A DNA stretch of 5,199 nucleotides from contig NVQY01000002.1 in assembly GCA_002400675.1 (NCBI GenBank), positions 38,814 through 44,012 on the forward strand, in the 5' to 3' direction. The position numbers were made by a program, and so were the translations under genes. The notes beneath the pieces were generated by a model. That model had not been told where the DNA came from. It saw nothing but the letters and a program-made list of their open reading frames with translations, and did no database searches. Positions 1 to 4,693 of this stretch are shown here, piece after piece (position 1 is the stretch's first letter; each line of letters opens with the position of its first letter). Origin of the DNA: Paracoccaceae bacterium (GTDB taxonomy: Bacteria; Pseudomonadota; Alphaproteobacteria; Rhodobacterales; Rhodobacteraceae).

Positions 1-468
1 GTGATTGCCATCGACATAGATGATGAAAAACTGGATATGGCCAGGAAAGCCGGGGCGGCCTATACGTTGAATGGTCTCAAGATCGACAACATCCCCGAGG
101 CGGTACGCGACATTTCCGGTGGTGGCGCACATGTTTCCGTTGATGCGCTTGGCAGTCCGTTGACGTGCCAGAACTCGATCCTGTCCTTGCGCCGTCAAGG
201 TCGCCATATTCAGGTCGGGCTGCTTTTGGGTGGGGAAAACAACCCGCCAATCCCCATGGATCGGGTTATCGCGCACGAATTGGAAATTCTGGGAAGCCAT
301 GCCATGGCGGGCCATACCTTTCCTGACATGATGGAAATGGTGATTTCAAAAAAGGTTCAGCCAGAAAAGTTAATCACCAACCGGGTTGATCTGGCCGGAG
401 GTGCCGCGATCCTTGAGAAAATGGGTGATTTTGGTGAAACGGGGATGACGATGATCACGTCATTTTAA
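1..468 (+). CDS. Zinc-type alcohol dehydrogenase (MDR family), C-terminal part
   Basis: This is the last 155 codons of a medium-chain dehydrogenase/reductase, which oxidises an alcohol or reduces an aldehyde with NAD(H). The visible part starts in the second beta strand of the Rossmann fold: IAIDID followed by a helix ending in KAGA. The acidic residue at position 5 is where NAD-preferring members bind the adenosine ribose. The later stretch with IPMDRVIAHELEILGSH is typical of zinc-dependent members. Family proteins are about 340-350 residues, so more than half is missing, including the GxGGxG nucleotide loop and the catalytic zinc ligands. The GTG at base 1 is therefore an internal valine, not a start. 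The gene ends with TAA at 466-468 and faces the tonB-end operon convergently. Its base composition looks less GC-rich than the Ton genes. The substrate cannot be told from this fragment. Confidence 0.88.
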   Translation: MIAIDIDDEKLDMARKAGAAYTLNGLKIDNIPEAVRDISGGGAHVSVDALGSPLTCQNSILSLRRQGRHIQVGLLLGGENNPPIPMDRVIAHELEILGSHAMAGHTFPDMMEMVISKKVQPEKLITNRVDLAGGAAILEKMGDFGETGMTMITSF

Positions 469-470
469 GC

Positions 471-488
471 GCCGGGATTGCAACCGGC
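471..488 (+). terminator. Small hairpin just after the dehydrogenase stop codon
   Basis: GCCGG (471-475) pairs with CCGGC (484-488) around an 8-nt loop, two bases after the TAA of the dehydrogenase gene. No run of T follows on the plus strand, so it is at best a weak or Rho-assisted 3' end. The position right behind the stop codon is the main argument for it. Confidence 0.25.
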
Positions 489-527
489 CAGGATCGAACA
501 GCTAGGAAAGAAAACTGAACCAATGAG

Positions 528-575
528 ATTAGCCGCCTGAATGGAAACCTGATCCATCTTAAACTGGCGGCTAAT
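528..575. repeat. Two-tier palindrome (10-bp outer stem, 5-bp inner stem)
   Basis: ATTAGCCGCC (528-537) is perfectly complementary to GGCGGCTAAT (566-575). Inside it, ATGGA (541-545) pairs with TCCAT (553-557) around a 7-nt loop. CCAA upstream can also pair with TTGG after the right arm if about five bases bulge out. Read on the minus strand, the hairpin is followed some 11 nt later by the T-rich run CAGTTTTCTTTCC, so it could help terminate the tonB transcript. The T run is too far away for a classical intrinsic terminator. A repeat element or mobile-element end is an alternative. Confidence 0.45.
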
Positions 576-714
576 TGGTCGAAATAGTAGGACCACCTCT
601 GCCCGGTCATGGTTCGCCAGCCCTGTGCGTCTGTAAGGTGTTAAGCCAAAGTGCCGCATTTGACACCAAGGGGGCGAATTCACAGGTGAGCGCCAAATCC
701 GGCGGCCCGTTGGA

Positions 715-1956
715 TCAGTTGTTCCAGTAGACAAAGGTCAACCTGCGGCCCGCACCTTTTGGCGGGCGCGGGAAAGGTGCCGCGTTTCGAACCTGCGCTT
801 TGGCCGCGCGTTCGATCTCTTGCGAGCCTGTGCTGTCAAGGATATCGACCCGGGCCAGCGATCCATCGGCATTAATCTCGAACAATATCCGGGCATACCC
901 ACGAGCCGTGAGGCGAACCGGCGGGGACCGATTTAGGTGCATCAGAACCTGACCGGCATAGTTGGTAACATCAGAATTCCCCGGATTGCGGAAATCCTGA
1001 GAACCGGCCCCGCCGGATTGGCTTCTGCGGCTTCCCTGAGCGAACAGATCGATTCCATCACGTTGATAGACAGTCAGCGGTGATTCCATGGGGGGCGGGT
1101 TGCGCAGGTCGCTAAACTGCTCCGAGCCGTCACGTTGCCCCGGTGTTCCGATCGGTAAACGAAATGCCGAACTAGGTGGACGCAACGAGGTGACCACGGC
1201 CAATTCGGAATCGCCGGCGTCCTCGTTGGGCTTTACGGTTTCGGATTCCTCGGGCGTAGGCGCGACTGTCGTCTCAGGCGTTACCGGCGCGACCGTTTCG
1301 CGTTCCAACGGAATGACGGGGATTGCTAAGGGCACGGGGGCGGGTGTGACAGGCAAGGCAGGTGCCGAGGACGCCGGCAAGGCGGCCAGTTGTTGCGGCT
1401 CAGGTGTAACCGGCAAGCTAAGCAATGGTTGGGGAATGACCGCCTCGACGGGTTCGGGACGCACATCCGGGGTTCCCTTTGGCGCTTCGACGGCTGTTGC
1501 CGGCTCAACCGGCGGGGCGATGGCCGCTTGGGTAGTTGTTCCCTCTTCGGCACCTGACGGCTTCACGGTTTCGGGCTCAGGAACCCGACCCTCGACCGGC
1601 TCGGGCGACCCTGCCCTATCCTGGTGCACAACCGGTGCCGACCCGGTGTCGGGCGAATTGGTGCGCTGTGGATTGGGGGAGGCCACAAGCACCTCGCTGG
1701 TCAGTGCCTCCACGCGTTCCGGTTCGGGGATTGTCTCTTTTGGTGGTTCGGGGGCTGGGGTTTTTTCCGGCGCGACAGGTTCGGGCAGGGTTTCGGCGAC
1801 GTCCTCAAAGGCGTTGCCCAAAGCCACGACATCACTGGTGGTTTTGTCGTCAGGTCGTTCCGGCTGAACCCGCACGCTAAAGCCTATACCGAGAAAGTGC
1901 ACCAACAGCGAAAGCAGAATGGCCGCTGTCGCGATGGCGGTAGATCTTCGAATCAT
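715..1956 (-). CDS. tonB: TonB family energy-transducing protein
   Basis: This 413-residue protein would carry energy from the ExbB-ExbD motor to outer-membrane TonB-dependent receptors. It has three parts. Residues 1-28 are a basic start (MIRR) and one membrane helix, with Ser16 and His20 at the same positions as in E. coli TonB, where this face of the helix contacts ExbB/ExbD. Residues about 35-250 are rich in proline, glutamate and alanine with repeated PEPV-like blocks, forming an extended periplasm-spanning rod. Residues about 332-413 are a TonB C-terminal domain (HLNRSPPVRL, ARILFEINADGSL, AAPFPRPPKG). It is much longer than E. coli TonB (239 residues), mostly in the linker. The start ATG overlaps the stop of the upstream exbD as ATGA (1953-1956), and no good Shine-Dalgarno is visible, which suggests coupled translation. 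It is the last gene of the operon. TolA is an alternative, but the helix motif and C-domain favour TonB. Confidence 0.9.
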   Translation of the reverse strand: MIRRSTAIATAAILLSLLVHFLGIGFSVRVQPERPDDKTTSDVVALGNAFEDVAETLPEPVAPEKTPAPEPPKETIPEPERVEALTSEVLVASPNPQRTNSPDTGSAPVVHQDRAGSPEPVEGRVPEPETVKPSGAEEGTTTQAAIAPPVEPATAVEAPKGTPDVRPEPVEAVIPQPLLSLPVTPEPQQLAALPASSAPALPVTPAPVPLAIPVIPLERETVAPVTPETTVAPTPEESETVKPNEDAGDSELAVVTSLRPPSSAFRLPIGTPGQRDGSEQFSDLRNPPPMESPLTVYQRDGIDLFAQGSRRSQSGGAGSQDFRNPGNSDVTNYAGQVLMHLNRSPPVRLTARGYARILFEINADGSLARVDILDSTGSQEIERAAKAQVRNAAPFPRPPKGAGRRLTFVYWNN

Positions 1957-2330
1957 TCGAGCGACCGAAGGGTGACAAGAAAGACCGACGGCGCACCCAG
2001 ACGGCGCAGAGTGCCGGTGACTTCGATAAGCCGCGCGCCGGGGGCATCACGGTCAGGGACGATCCGTACCGGCCCGGCATCGCGGCCGGCCATGTAGGTT
2101 GCCGGGTCGGTCGGGGTGCCGCGAAAACTTAGCGTCCCGTCCTTATGCAGCACCAACGCATCCGGCGGTTCGCGCCCTTCAAGGTCAGAGGTGTCCACCA
2201 GTTCGAGTTCAGGATCAAGCGGCGGCGCAACCGTGCCGGCGATCAGAAAGAAGATCAGCATCAGGAAGACGATGTTGATCATTGCGATAGTCGAATCGCG
2301 CTTTCGGCGGGGGGCGGCGGGGGGGATCAT
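1953..2330 (-). CDS. Second ExbD-like protein, membrane Asp replaced by Asn
   Basis: This 125-residue ExbD/TolR-family protein has a short basic cytoplasmic start (PRRKRD), one membrane helix at about 15-34, and a periplasmic domain. ExbD normally carries an essential aspartate in the helix (Asp25 in E. coli ExbD, Asp23 in TolR) within a pattern like MTPLIDVVFLL. Here the aligned stretch is TIAMINIVFLM, and position 19 is Asn, codon AAC read from 2276-2274. One base change separates it from Asp. The subunit may therefore be unable to carry the proton itself and may work only with the Asp-type ExbD encoded just before it. The start is chosen at ATG 2330, with GGAG 7 nt upstream inside the last codons of the preceding gene, 4 nt after that gene's stop. 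Family assignment is firm; the effect of Asn is inference. Confidence 0.88.
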   Translation of the reverse strand: MIPPAAPRRKRDSTIAMINIVFLMLIFFLIAGTVAPPLDPELELVDTSDLEGREPPDALVLHKDGTLSFRGTPTDPATYMAGRDAGPVRIVPDRDAPGARLIEVTGTLRRLGAPSVFLVTLRSLE

Positions 2331-2334
2331 GCGC

Positions 2335-2700
2335 TTACTCCAGCACCATGACGCTTAGCCCGTCACGCCCGCGCAACCGAACCAGAAGGTCCACCAGCCG
2401 CTGTGCCGAAGCGTCGGCATCAAGGCTGACCAGGACCTGCCCGGCGTCAAGTTGCGCGACCAGTTCATCCAGCGTCACCGGCGCGCCATTCAGAACCAGC
2501 CGCGTTGCACCAAGCTGTACAAAGACCCGTTCTGATGGGGTGTCGGGCGTTGTGGCCCCGGCGGTTGCCTGACTCAACTCGATCTCGGCAAAACTGGAAA
2601 AGGTCGAGGTCAGCATAAAGAACAGCAAAAGCAGGAACACGACGTCGATGAGCGGGGTCATCGACACGGCACGTCGCACAAAGGGCGCTGCGTTACGCAT
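2335..2700 (-). CDS. exbD: ExbD, proton-channel subunit of the Ton motor
   Basis: This 121-residue protein is a standard ExbD: a short cytoplasmic start, a helix at about 14-34 (SMTPLIDVVFLLLLFFMLT) and a periplasmic domain of about 85 residues. Asp19 (codon GAC, 2646-2644) matches the proton-carrying Asp25 of E. coli ExbD. With ExbB it converts the proton gradient into movement of TonB. A longer reading starting at 2829 is possible, but it would put 43 odd residues before the helix and lie deep inside exbB. The start at 2700 gives the usual family length and makes an 8-nt overlap with the end of exbB (2693-2700), so translation is probably coupled; no clear Shine-Dalgarno is present. TolR is the close alternative, but the tonB gene in the same operon favours ExbD. 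Confidence 0.9.
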   Translation of the reverse strand: MRNAAPFVRRAVSMTPLIDVVFLLLLFFMLTSTFSSFAEIELSQATAGATTPDTPSERVFVQLGATRLVLNGAPVTLDELVAQLDAGQVLVSLDADASAQRLVDLLVRLRGRDGLSVMVLE

Positions 2701-3358
2701 GTGAAGGCGCGGTGGCGGGGGTCTCTGCCCCCGCTGCCGCAGGAATGGTCTGGCCTGGCACCAGCACGGTGCGCAGCGCCATGTCCGCAAAGACCCGCTC
2801 GCGCGCGGTACGGCTTTCCAGCCAGGCAAGGATCATAGAGGTGGGCATCGCCACCGCCAAGCCAACGGCCGTGGTCAGCAAAGCCACCCAGATACCACCC
2901 GCCAACAGCGACGGATCGACCGACGACCCGCCCGCCTGCATGCTTTGGAATGCCTCGATCATACCAAGTACCGTGCCAAAAAGCCCCAGCAGCGGCGCGA
3001 GTTGTGCGACTGTGTCCAAAAGGCGGAATCCGCGCTCTAACCCGGCCAGCGCCAGCCCGGCCTCGGCGTCAAGGCGCCCTTCGATGCCCGGCTGGTCCAG
3101 TGATTTCATCGCCGAGCCCAACAGCGGCGCGAGGTAACTGCGGCTCTGGGCAAGACGCGCGCGCGCCGCCTGTCGGTCGCCTGCATCCCACGCCACCAAC
3201 GCCTCGCAAAGCACCCGGTGGCGCCCCACGCCAGAGGCTGCGAACTGCCAAAGTTTATAGAGCGTGACCCCGAACGTCAGCACCGACATCACCAACAGGA
3301 TCGCGACGACCGGCCCGCCAAGGGCGAAGATTCCGCGCAGCGCGTCAAGGGCGTTCAT
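2693..3358 (-). CDS. exbB: ExbB, MotA/TolQ/ExbB proton-channel protein
   Basis: This 221-residue inner-membrane protein forms the ring around ExbD that drives TonB. Three membrane helices are visible: about 13-38, 113-140 and 150-180, with the usual large cytoplasmic loop between the first two. The second helix has APLLGLFGTVLGMIEAF, where Thr129 matches Thr148 of E. coli ExbB. The third has GIWVALLTTAVGLAVAMP, where Thr163 matches Thr181. Val158 stands where E. coli has Glu176 (ungapped alignment by eye; codon GTG at 2887-2885). The end is a short Ala/Pro/Thr-rich tail. The start ATG overlaps the stop of the upstream gene as ATGA (3355-3358), with GGTGGA about 9 nt ahead as a possible ribosome binding site. 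TolQ is less likely because tonB is in the operon and no tolA or tolB is seen. Confidence 0.93.
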   Translation of the reverse strand: MNALDALRGIFALGGPVVAILLVMSVLTFGVTLYKLWQFAASGVGRHRVLCEALVAWDAGDRQAARARLAQSRSYLAPLLGSAMKSLDQPGIEGRLDAEAGLALAGLERGFRLLDTVAQLAPLLGLFGTVLGMIEAFQSMQAGGSSVDPSLLAGGIWVALLTTAVGLAVAMPTSMILAWLESRTARERVFADMALRTVLVPGQTIPAAAGAETPATAPSHA

Positions 3359-3816
3359 CCGAGCAGGTCCACCGAAATTCGACTGCTGAGCAAGAGCGAT
3401 TCATCACAGATACCGCTTTCGGTTCCGTCAACGATGCAGGAACTTGCACCGTTGATCAGCGCCTGCCCCACGCTATCGCAGGCCATTGCTGGCAGCTCAA
3501 ACTGGCGCACCCTTGGCCGGTCCGCCGGCAAGTCACGGAAATCGAATAGCGACAGGCTTACCACCCCGCCCGACGTGTCAAATATCACGGTCTCGAACAC
3601 GGCCTGATCGATCGCCACCCCAGTCCCGTTGCGCGCCAGAAACGTCAACCGGCACGAACCGCTGACATCCTGAACTGCGTTCAGTTCAAGAGAAAGACGC
3701 GAAGACGTGTCTTGGGTGGATTGGGTGGATTGGGTGGATTGGGTGGATTGCCCGAGAACCACGGCTGGCATCGCACCGGTAAGAAACACGGCGAAAGCAA
3801 GGTGACGAAACGACAT
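3355..3816 (-). CDS. Exported four-cysteine protein of unknown function, first gene of the Ton operon
   Basis: I do not recognise a characterised family. The 153-residue product starts with a signal peptide (MSFRHLAFAVFLTGAMPAVVLG), probably cut near residue 22, so it should act in the periplasm. Next comes a low-complexity stretch made of four Ser-Thr-Gln units (24-35). The rest is a compact domain with four cysteines at 55, 113, 127 and 137, an even number that suits two disulfides, and motifs such as CRLTFLARNG, AVFETVIFD and RVRQFELPAMACD. The start is fixed by GAGGAG 7 nt ahead of ATG 3816. A longer frame from 3966 would begin inside an IS-like end and lose the signal peptide, so it is rejected. 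Its TGA overlaps the exbB ATG, so it is probably made together with the motor. A helper of the Ton complex is an inference from position only. From memory, similar small proteins precede exbB in other Rhodobacterales, but I cannot verify this. Confidence 0.82.
   Translation of the reverse strand: MSFRHLAFAVFLTGAMPAVVLGQSTQSTQSTQSTQDTSSRLSLELNAVQDVSGSCRLTFLARNGTGVAIDQAVFETVIFDTSGGVVSLSLFDFRDLPADRPRVRQFELPAMACDSVGQALINGASSCIVDGTESGICDESLLLSSRISVDLLG
3712..3750. repeat. Four perfect 9-bp tandem repeats coding Ser-Thr-Gln
   Basis: TTGGGTGGA occurs four times in a row without error (3712-3747), followed by a partial TTG to 3750. On the coding (minus) strand each unit is TCC ACC CAA, giving Ser-Thr-Gln directly after the signal peptide of the exported protein. 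The units are identical at the base level, not only in protein sequence, which points to recent expansion by slippage. Because 9 is a multiple of 3, copy-number change would alter length without breaking the frame. Confidence 0.95.
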
Positions 3817-3823
3817 GGTCTGG

Positions 3824-3829
3824 CTCCTC
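3824..3829 (-). promoter_or_regulatory. Shine-Dalgarno site that fixes the start of the first Ton-operon gene
   Basis: The minus strand reads GAGGAG, then seven bases, then ATG at 3816. It is the strongest ribosome binding site in the operon and decides between the start at 3816 and the longer frame from 3966. The later genes depend more on overlaps for their starts. Confidence 0.8.
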
Positions 3830-3866
3830 ATTATGCAACGCCGAACATGACACCCAGCGAGGCACC

Positions 3867-3885
3867 GCCGGCACCACGAGCCGGC
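3867..3885. promoter_or_regulatory. GC hairpin in the region upstream of the Ton operon
   Basis: GCCGGC (3867-3872) pairs with GCCGGC (3880-3885) around a 7-nt loop, about 50 bp before the first start codon. It could form in a leader transcript or be chance in GC-rich DNA. Within 3817-3932 I found no convincing -35/-10 pair and no obvious Fur-type palindrome; a CATAAT box occurs at about 3831-3836 but lies too close to the start codon to be a normal -10. Confidence 0.22.
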
Positions 3886-3932
3886 ACACCGTCCCCATAT
3901 CGAAGATAGCGACCAAGCGGAAGGGCCGCCCA

Positions 3933-4000
3933 GGCTGTGTTGCACAAATCCGCCGAGGCGAGTCATTTACGAATCCAGCGTGATAGCTTGCGGTCATGAG
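3933..4000. mobile_element. Probable insertion-sequence end (IS5/IS903-like remnant)
   Basis: GGCTGTGTTGCACAAATC at 3933-3950 has the look of the terminal inverted repeat of IS5-family elements of the IS903 type, which begin with GGCTTTGTTG and an A/T-rich tail. The orientation puts the element body to the right. Downstream lies a subterminal stretch that recurs inverted at 4607-4637. No transposase reading frame and no matching opposite end (GATTTGTGCAACACAGCC) is found in the rest of the window, so this is a fragment. It begins 116 bp upstream of the first Ton-operon start codon. The family call is from memory of the end sequence and is tentative; the exact inner boundary is unknown. Confidence 0.45.
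3970..4000. repeat. Left copy of a long inverted repeat
   Basis: Bases 3970-3988 are the exact reverse complement of 4619-4637 (19 of 19). After six mostly different bases, the next six (3995-4000, CATGAG) again match CTCATG at 4607-4612, giving about 27 of 31 matching positions overall. The copy sits 37 bp inside the putative insertion-sequence end at 3933. Confidence 0.85.
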
Positions 4001-4179
4001 CCGCTGGAACCCGGCAAATTTTTCGGCGTCCATGGTGCCACAGTTATCAAAACAACCTGCGCACCCTGCAAGGCACCGCCCGTCCCTGTGTTGCCGTTGA
4101 TCGTCAGAGCGTCCGTACCGTTGACCTCGTCGGTGTTTGCAGCACGCGCTGTATCGCCAACCCGCGCGATCCGGCCTTC
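3994..4179 (-). pseudogene. Open 61-codon remnant of an unidentified Gly/Asn/Thr-rich protein
   Basis: Between the in-frame stops TGA at 4182-4180 and TGA at 3996-3994 the minus strand reads a protein-like sequence: EGRIARVGDTARAANTDEV, then NGTDALTINGNTGTGGALQG, then AQVVLITVAPWTPKN. There is no ATG, GTG or TTG near its beginning and no ribosome binding site, so it is not an intact gene. The run of Gly, Asn, Thr and small hydrophobics suggests a beta-rich surface or phage-type protein. Its stop falls inside the inverted repeat next to the insertion-sequence end, as if the element cut the original gene. I cannot name the family, and chance openness is possible over 61 codons. Confidence 0.35.
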
Positions 4180-4182
4180 TCA

Positions 4183-4606
4183 TCGCATGGGTGGGTCACT
4201 TTTACGCCGGCGATATAGGTCAGTTTTCAGCCGTCGTTGACAATTTCGCAACCCTGTAAGTGTCTGAAAACGCCGGGACATTTCAATTATGGAGTTGGGA
4301 TATACGGTGCGTTTTGCGCTAGAATCCCTTCCGGGTAAGCTTGACGAATTGGGCGGCTGATGTCCTCTGATACCGGAGGTAGAAAAGAACAGGCACGACA
4401 CCATGTCACCCGCTATCTATGTAATCGAGCATCAGGATTTTCCACAGGTTTTGGACGATGGCGAGATTTATCTTTCCGGCATCGGCTTTGATCTACTGCA
4501 TATTGCGCCATTCAGAGGCGATCCGCTGCCCAATATCAACCGCGCTGGACACCAACGCAAAGCCGGTATTCTTTTCCGGTCGCCGCAAAAACGTTGCATC
4601 GGGTTT
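4183..4606. other. Stretch without a convincing gene
   Basis: No frame here has a good start, ribosome binding site and recognisable product together. A plus-strand frame opens at ATG 4403 (MSPAIYVIEHQDFPQVL), but GGAGG lies more than 20 nt ahead and the frame then runs antisense through the amidohydrolase gene, so it is not called. On the minus strand a frame with no start, from about 4650 down to a TAG near 4495, reads protein-like sequence (ARAHEKPDATFLRRPEKN, then TGFALVSSAVDIGQRIASEW); it may be a decayed coding fragment. TTGACA at 4237-4242 has no matching -10 box at normal spacing. Confidence 0.4.
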
Positions 4607-4637
4607 CTCATGCGCCCTAGCTATCACGCTGGATTCG
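4607..4637. repeat. Right copy of the long inverted repeat
   Basis: AGCTATCACGCTGGATTCG at 4619-4637 is the exact reverse complement of 3970-3988, and CTCATG at 4607-4612 extends the match. Beyond 4637 the sequence differs from the left copy, and no insertion-sequence end is found at the mirrored position near 4674. The two copies enclose 668 bp counted outer edge to outer edge. Confidence 0.85.
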
Positions 4638-4653
4638 CGGGGTTAATCCCCGC
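4637..4653. terminator. Perfect 6-bp GC hairpin between the inverted repeat and the amidohydrolase gene
   Basis: GCGGGG (4637-4642) pairs with CCCCGC (4648-4653) around TTAAT. It lies about 40 nt beyond the stop of the minus-strand amidohydrolase gene and shares one base with the right inverted repeat. No T run follows on either strand. It may add to termination of that gene. Confidence 0.3.
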
Positions 4654-4672
4654 TACCGCCATATTTCACATG

Positions 4673-4693
4673 TCCCGTCGGTTGCCGGCGGGA
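4673..4693 (-). terminator. Hairpin directly after the amidohydrolase stop codon
   Basis: TCCCG (4673-4677) pairs with CGGGA (4689-4693), and CGG (4679-4681) pairs with CCG (4685-4687) around a 3-nt loop. The pair in between is T-G on the plus strand and C-A on the minus strand. The hairpin begins at the base after the TGA (4694-4696) of the amidohydrolase gene, which is where a transcript end would be expected. There is no T run, so an intrinsic terminator is not proven. Confidence 0.35.

Larger units (their letters stand above)
469..714. other. Gene-free, hairpin-rich gap between convergent genes
   Basis: This 246-bp stretch lies between the 3' ends of the dehydrogenase and tonB. The open frame that crosses it on the minus strand reads into the end of tonB, has no ribosome binding site and resembles no family I know. 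The stretch contains four inverted repeats: 471-488, 528-575 (the strongest), 637-644 with 660-667 (GGTGTTAA against TTGACACC, one T-G pair), and 673-676 with 691-694. It may be a shared termination region, a structured transcript or a decayed mobile-element end; the sequence alone does not decide. Confidence 0.5.

Noticed and set aside
1..3. GTG at base 1 as start of the dehydrogenase
   Set aside because: The sequence begins in the middle of the Rossmann fold; the catalytic domain must lie upstream.
465..734. Minus-strand 89-codon frame over the tonB/dehydrogenase gap
   Set aside because: It starts within the end of tonB, has no ribosome site and seems to be openness in a hairpin-rich gap; a mobile-element relic cannot be excluded.
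1088..1867. Long plus-strand open frame of 259 codons opposite tonB
   Set aside because: It is the mirror of the Pro/Glu-rich tonB linker; the product is low-complexity Gly/Ser/Thr with no domain, while the minus strand has a full TonB layout.
2335..2829. Longer exbD starting at 2829
   Set aside because: The extra 43 residues are unlike ExbD and overlap exbB by 137 bases; ATG 2700 gives the normal family length.
3712..3750. CRISPR-like or regulatory repeat array
   Set aside because: The units are 9 bp, contiguous without spacers and in frame inside a gene, so this is a coding tandem repeat.
3355..3966. Longer form of the exported protein starting at 3966
   Set aside because: Its first 50 residues come from the IS-like end and leader region, it hides the signal peptide, and a strong ribosome site precedes ATG 3816.
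4237..4265. Promoter from TTGACA at 4237
   Set aside because: No acceptable -10 box at 16-18 bp and no gene downstream that would use it.
4637..4662. tRNA-like 3' end (GC stem, 7-nt loop, then ACCGCCA)
   Set aside because: The loop does not fit the TTCRANN pattern of a T-loop and no matching acceptor strand, D-arm or anticodon arm is found upstream.
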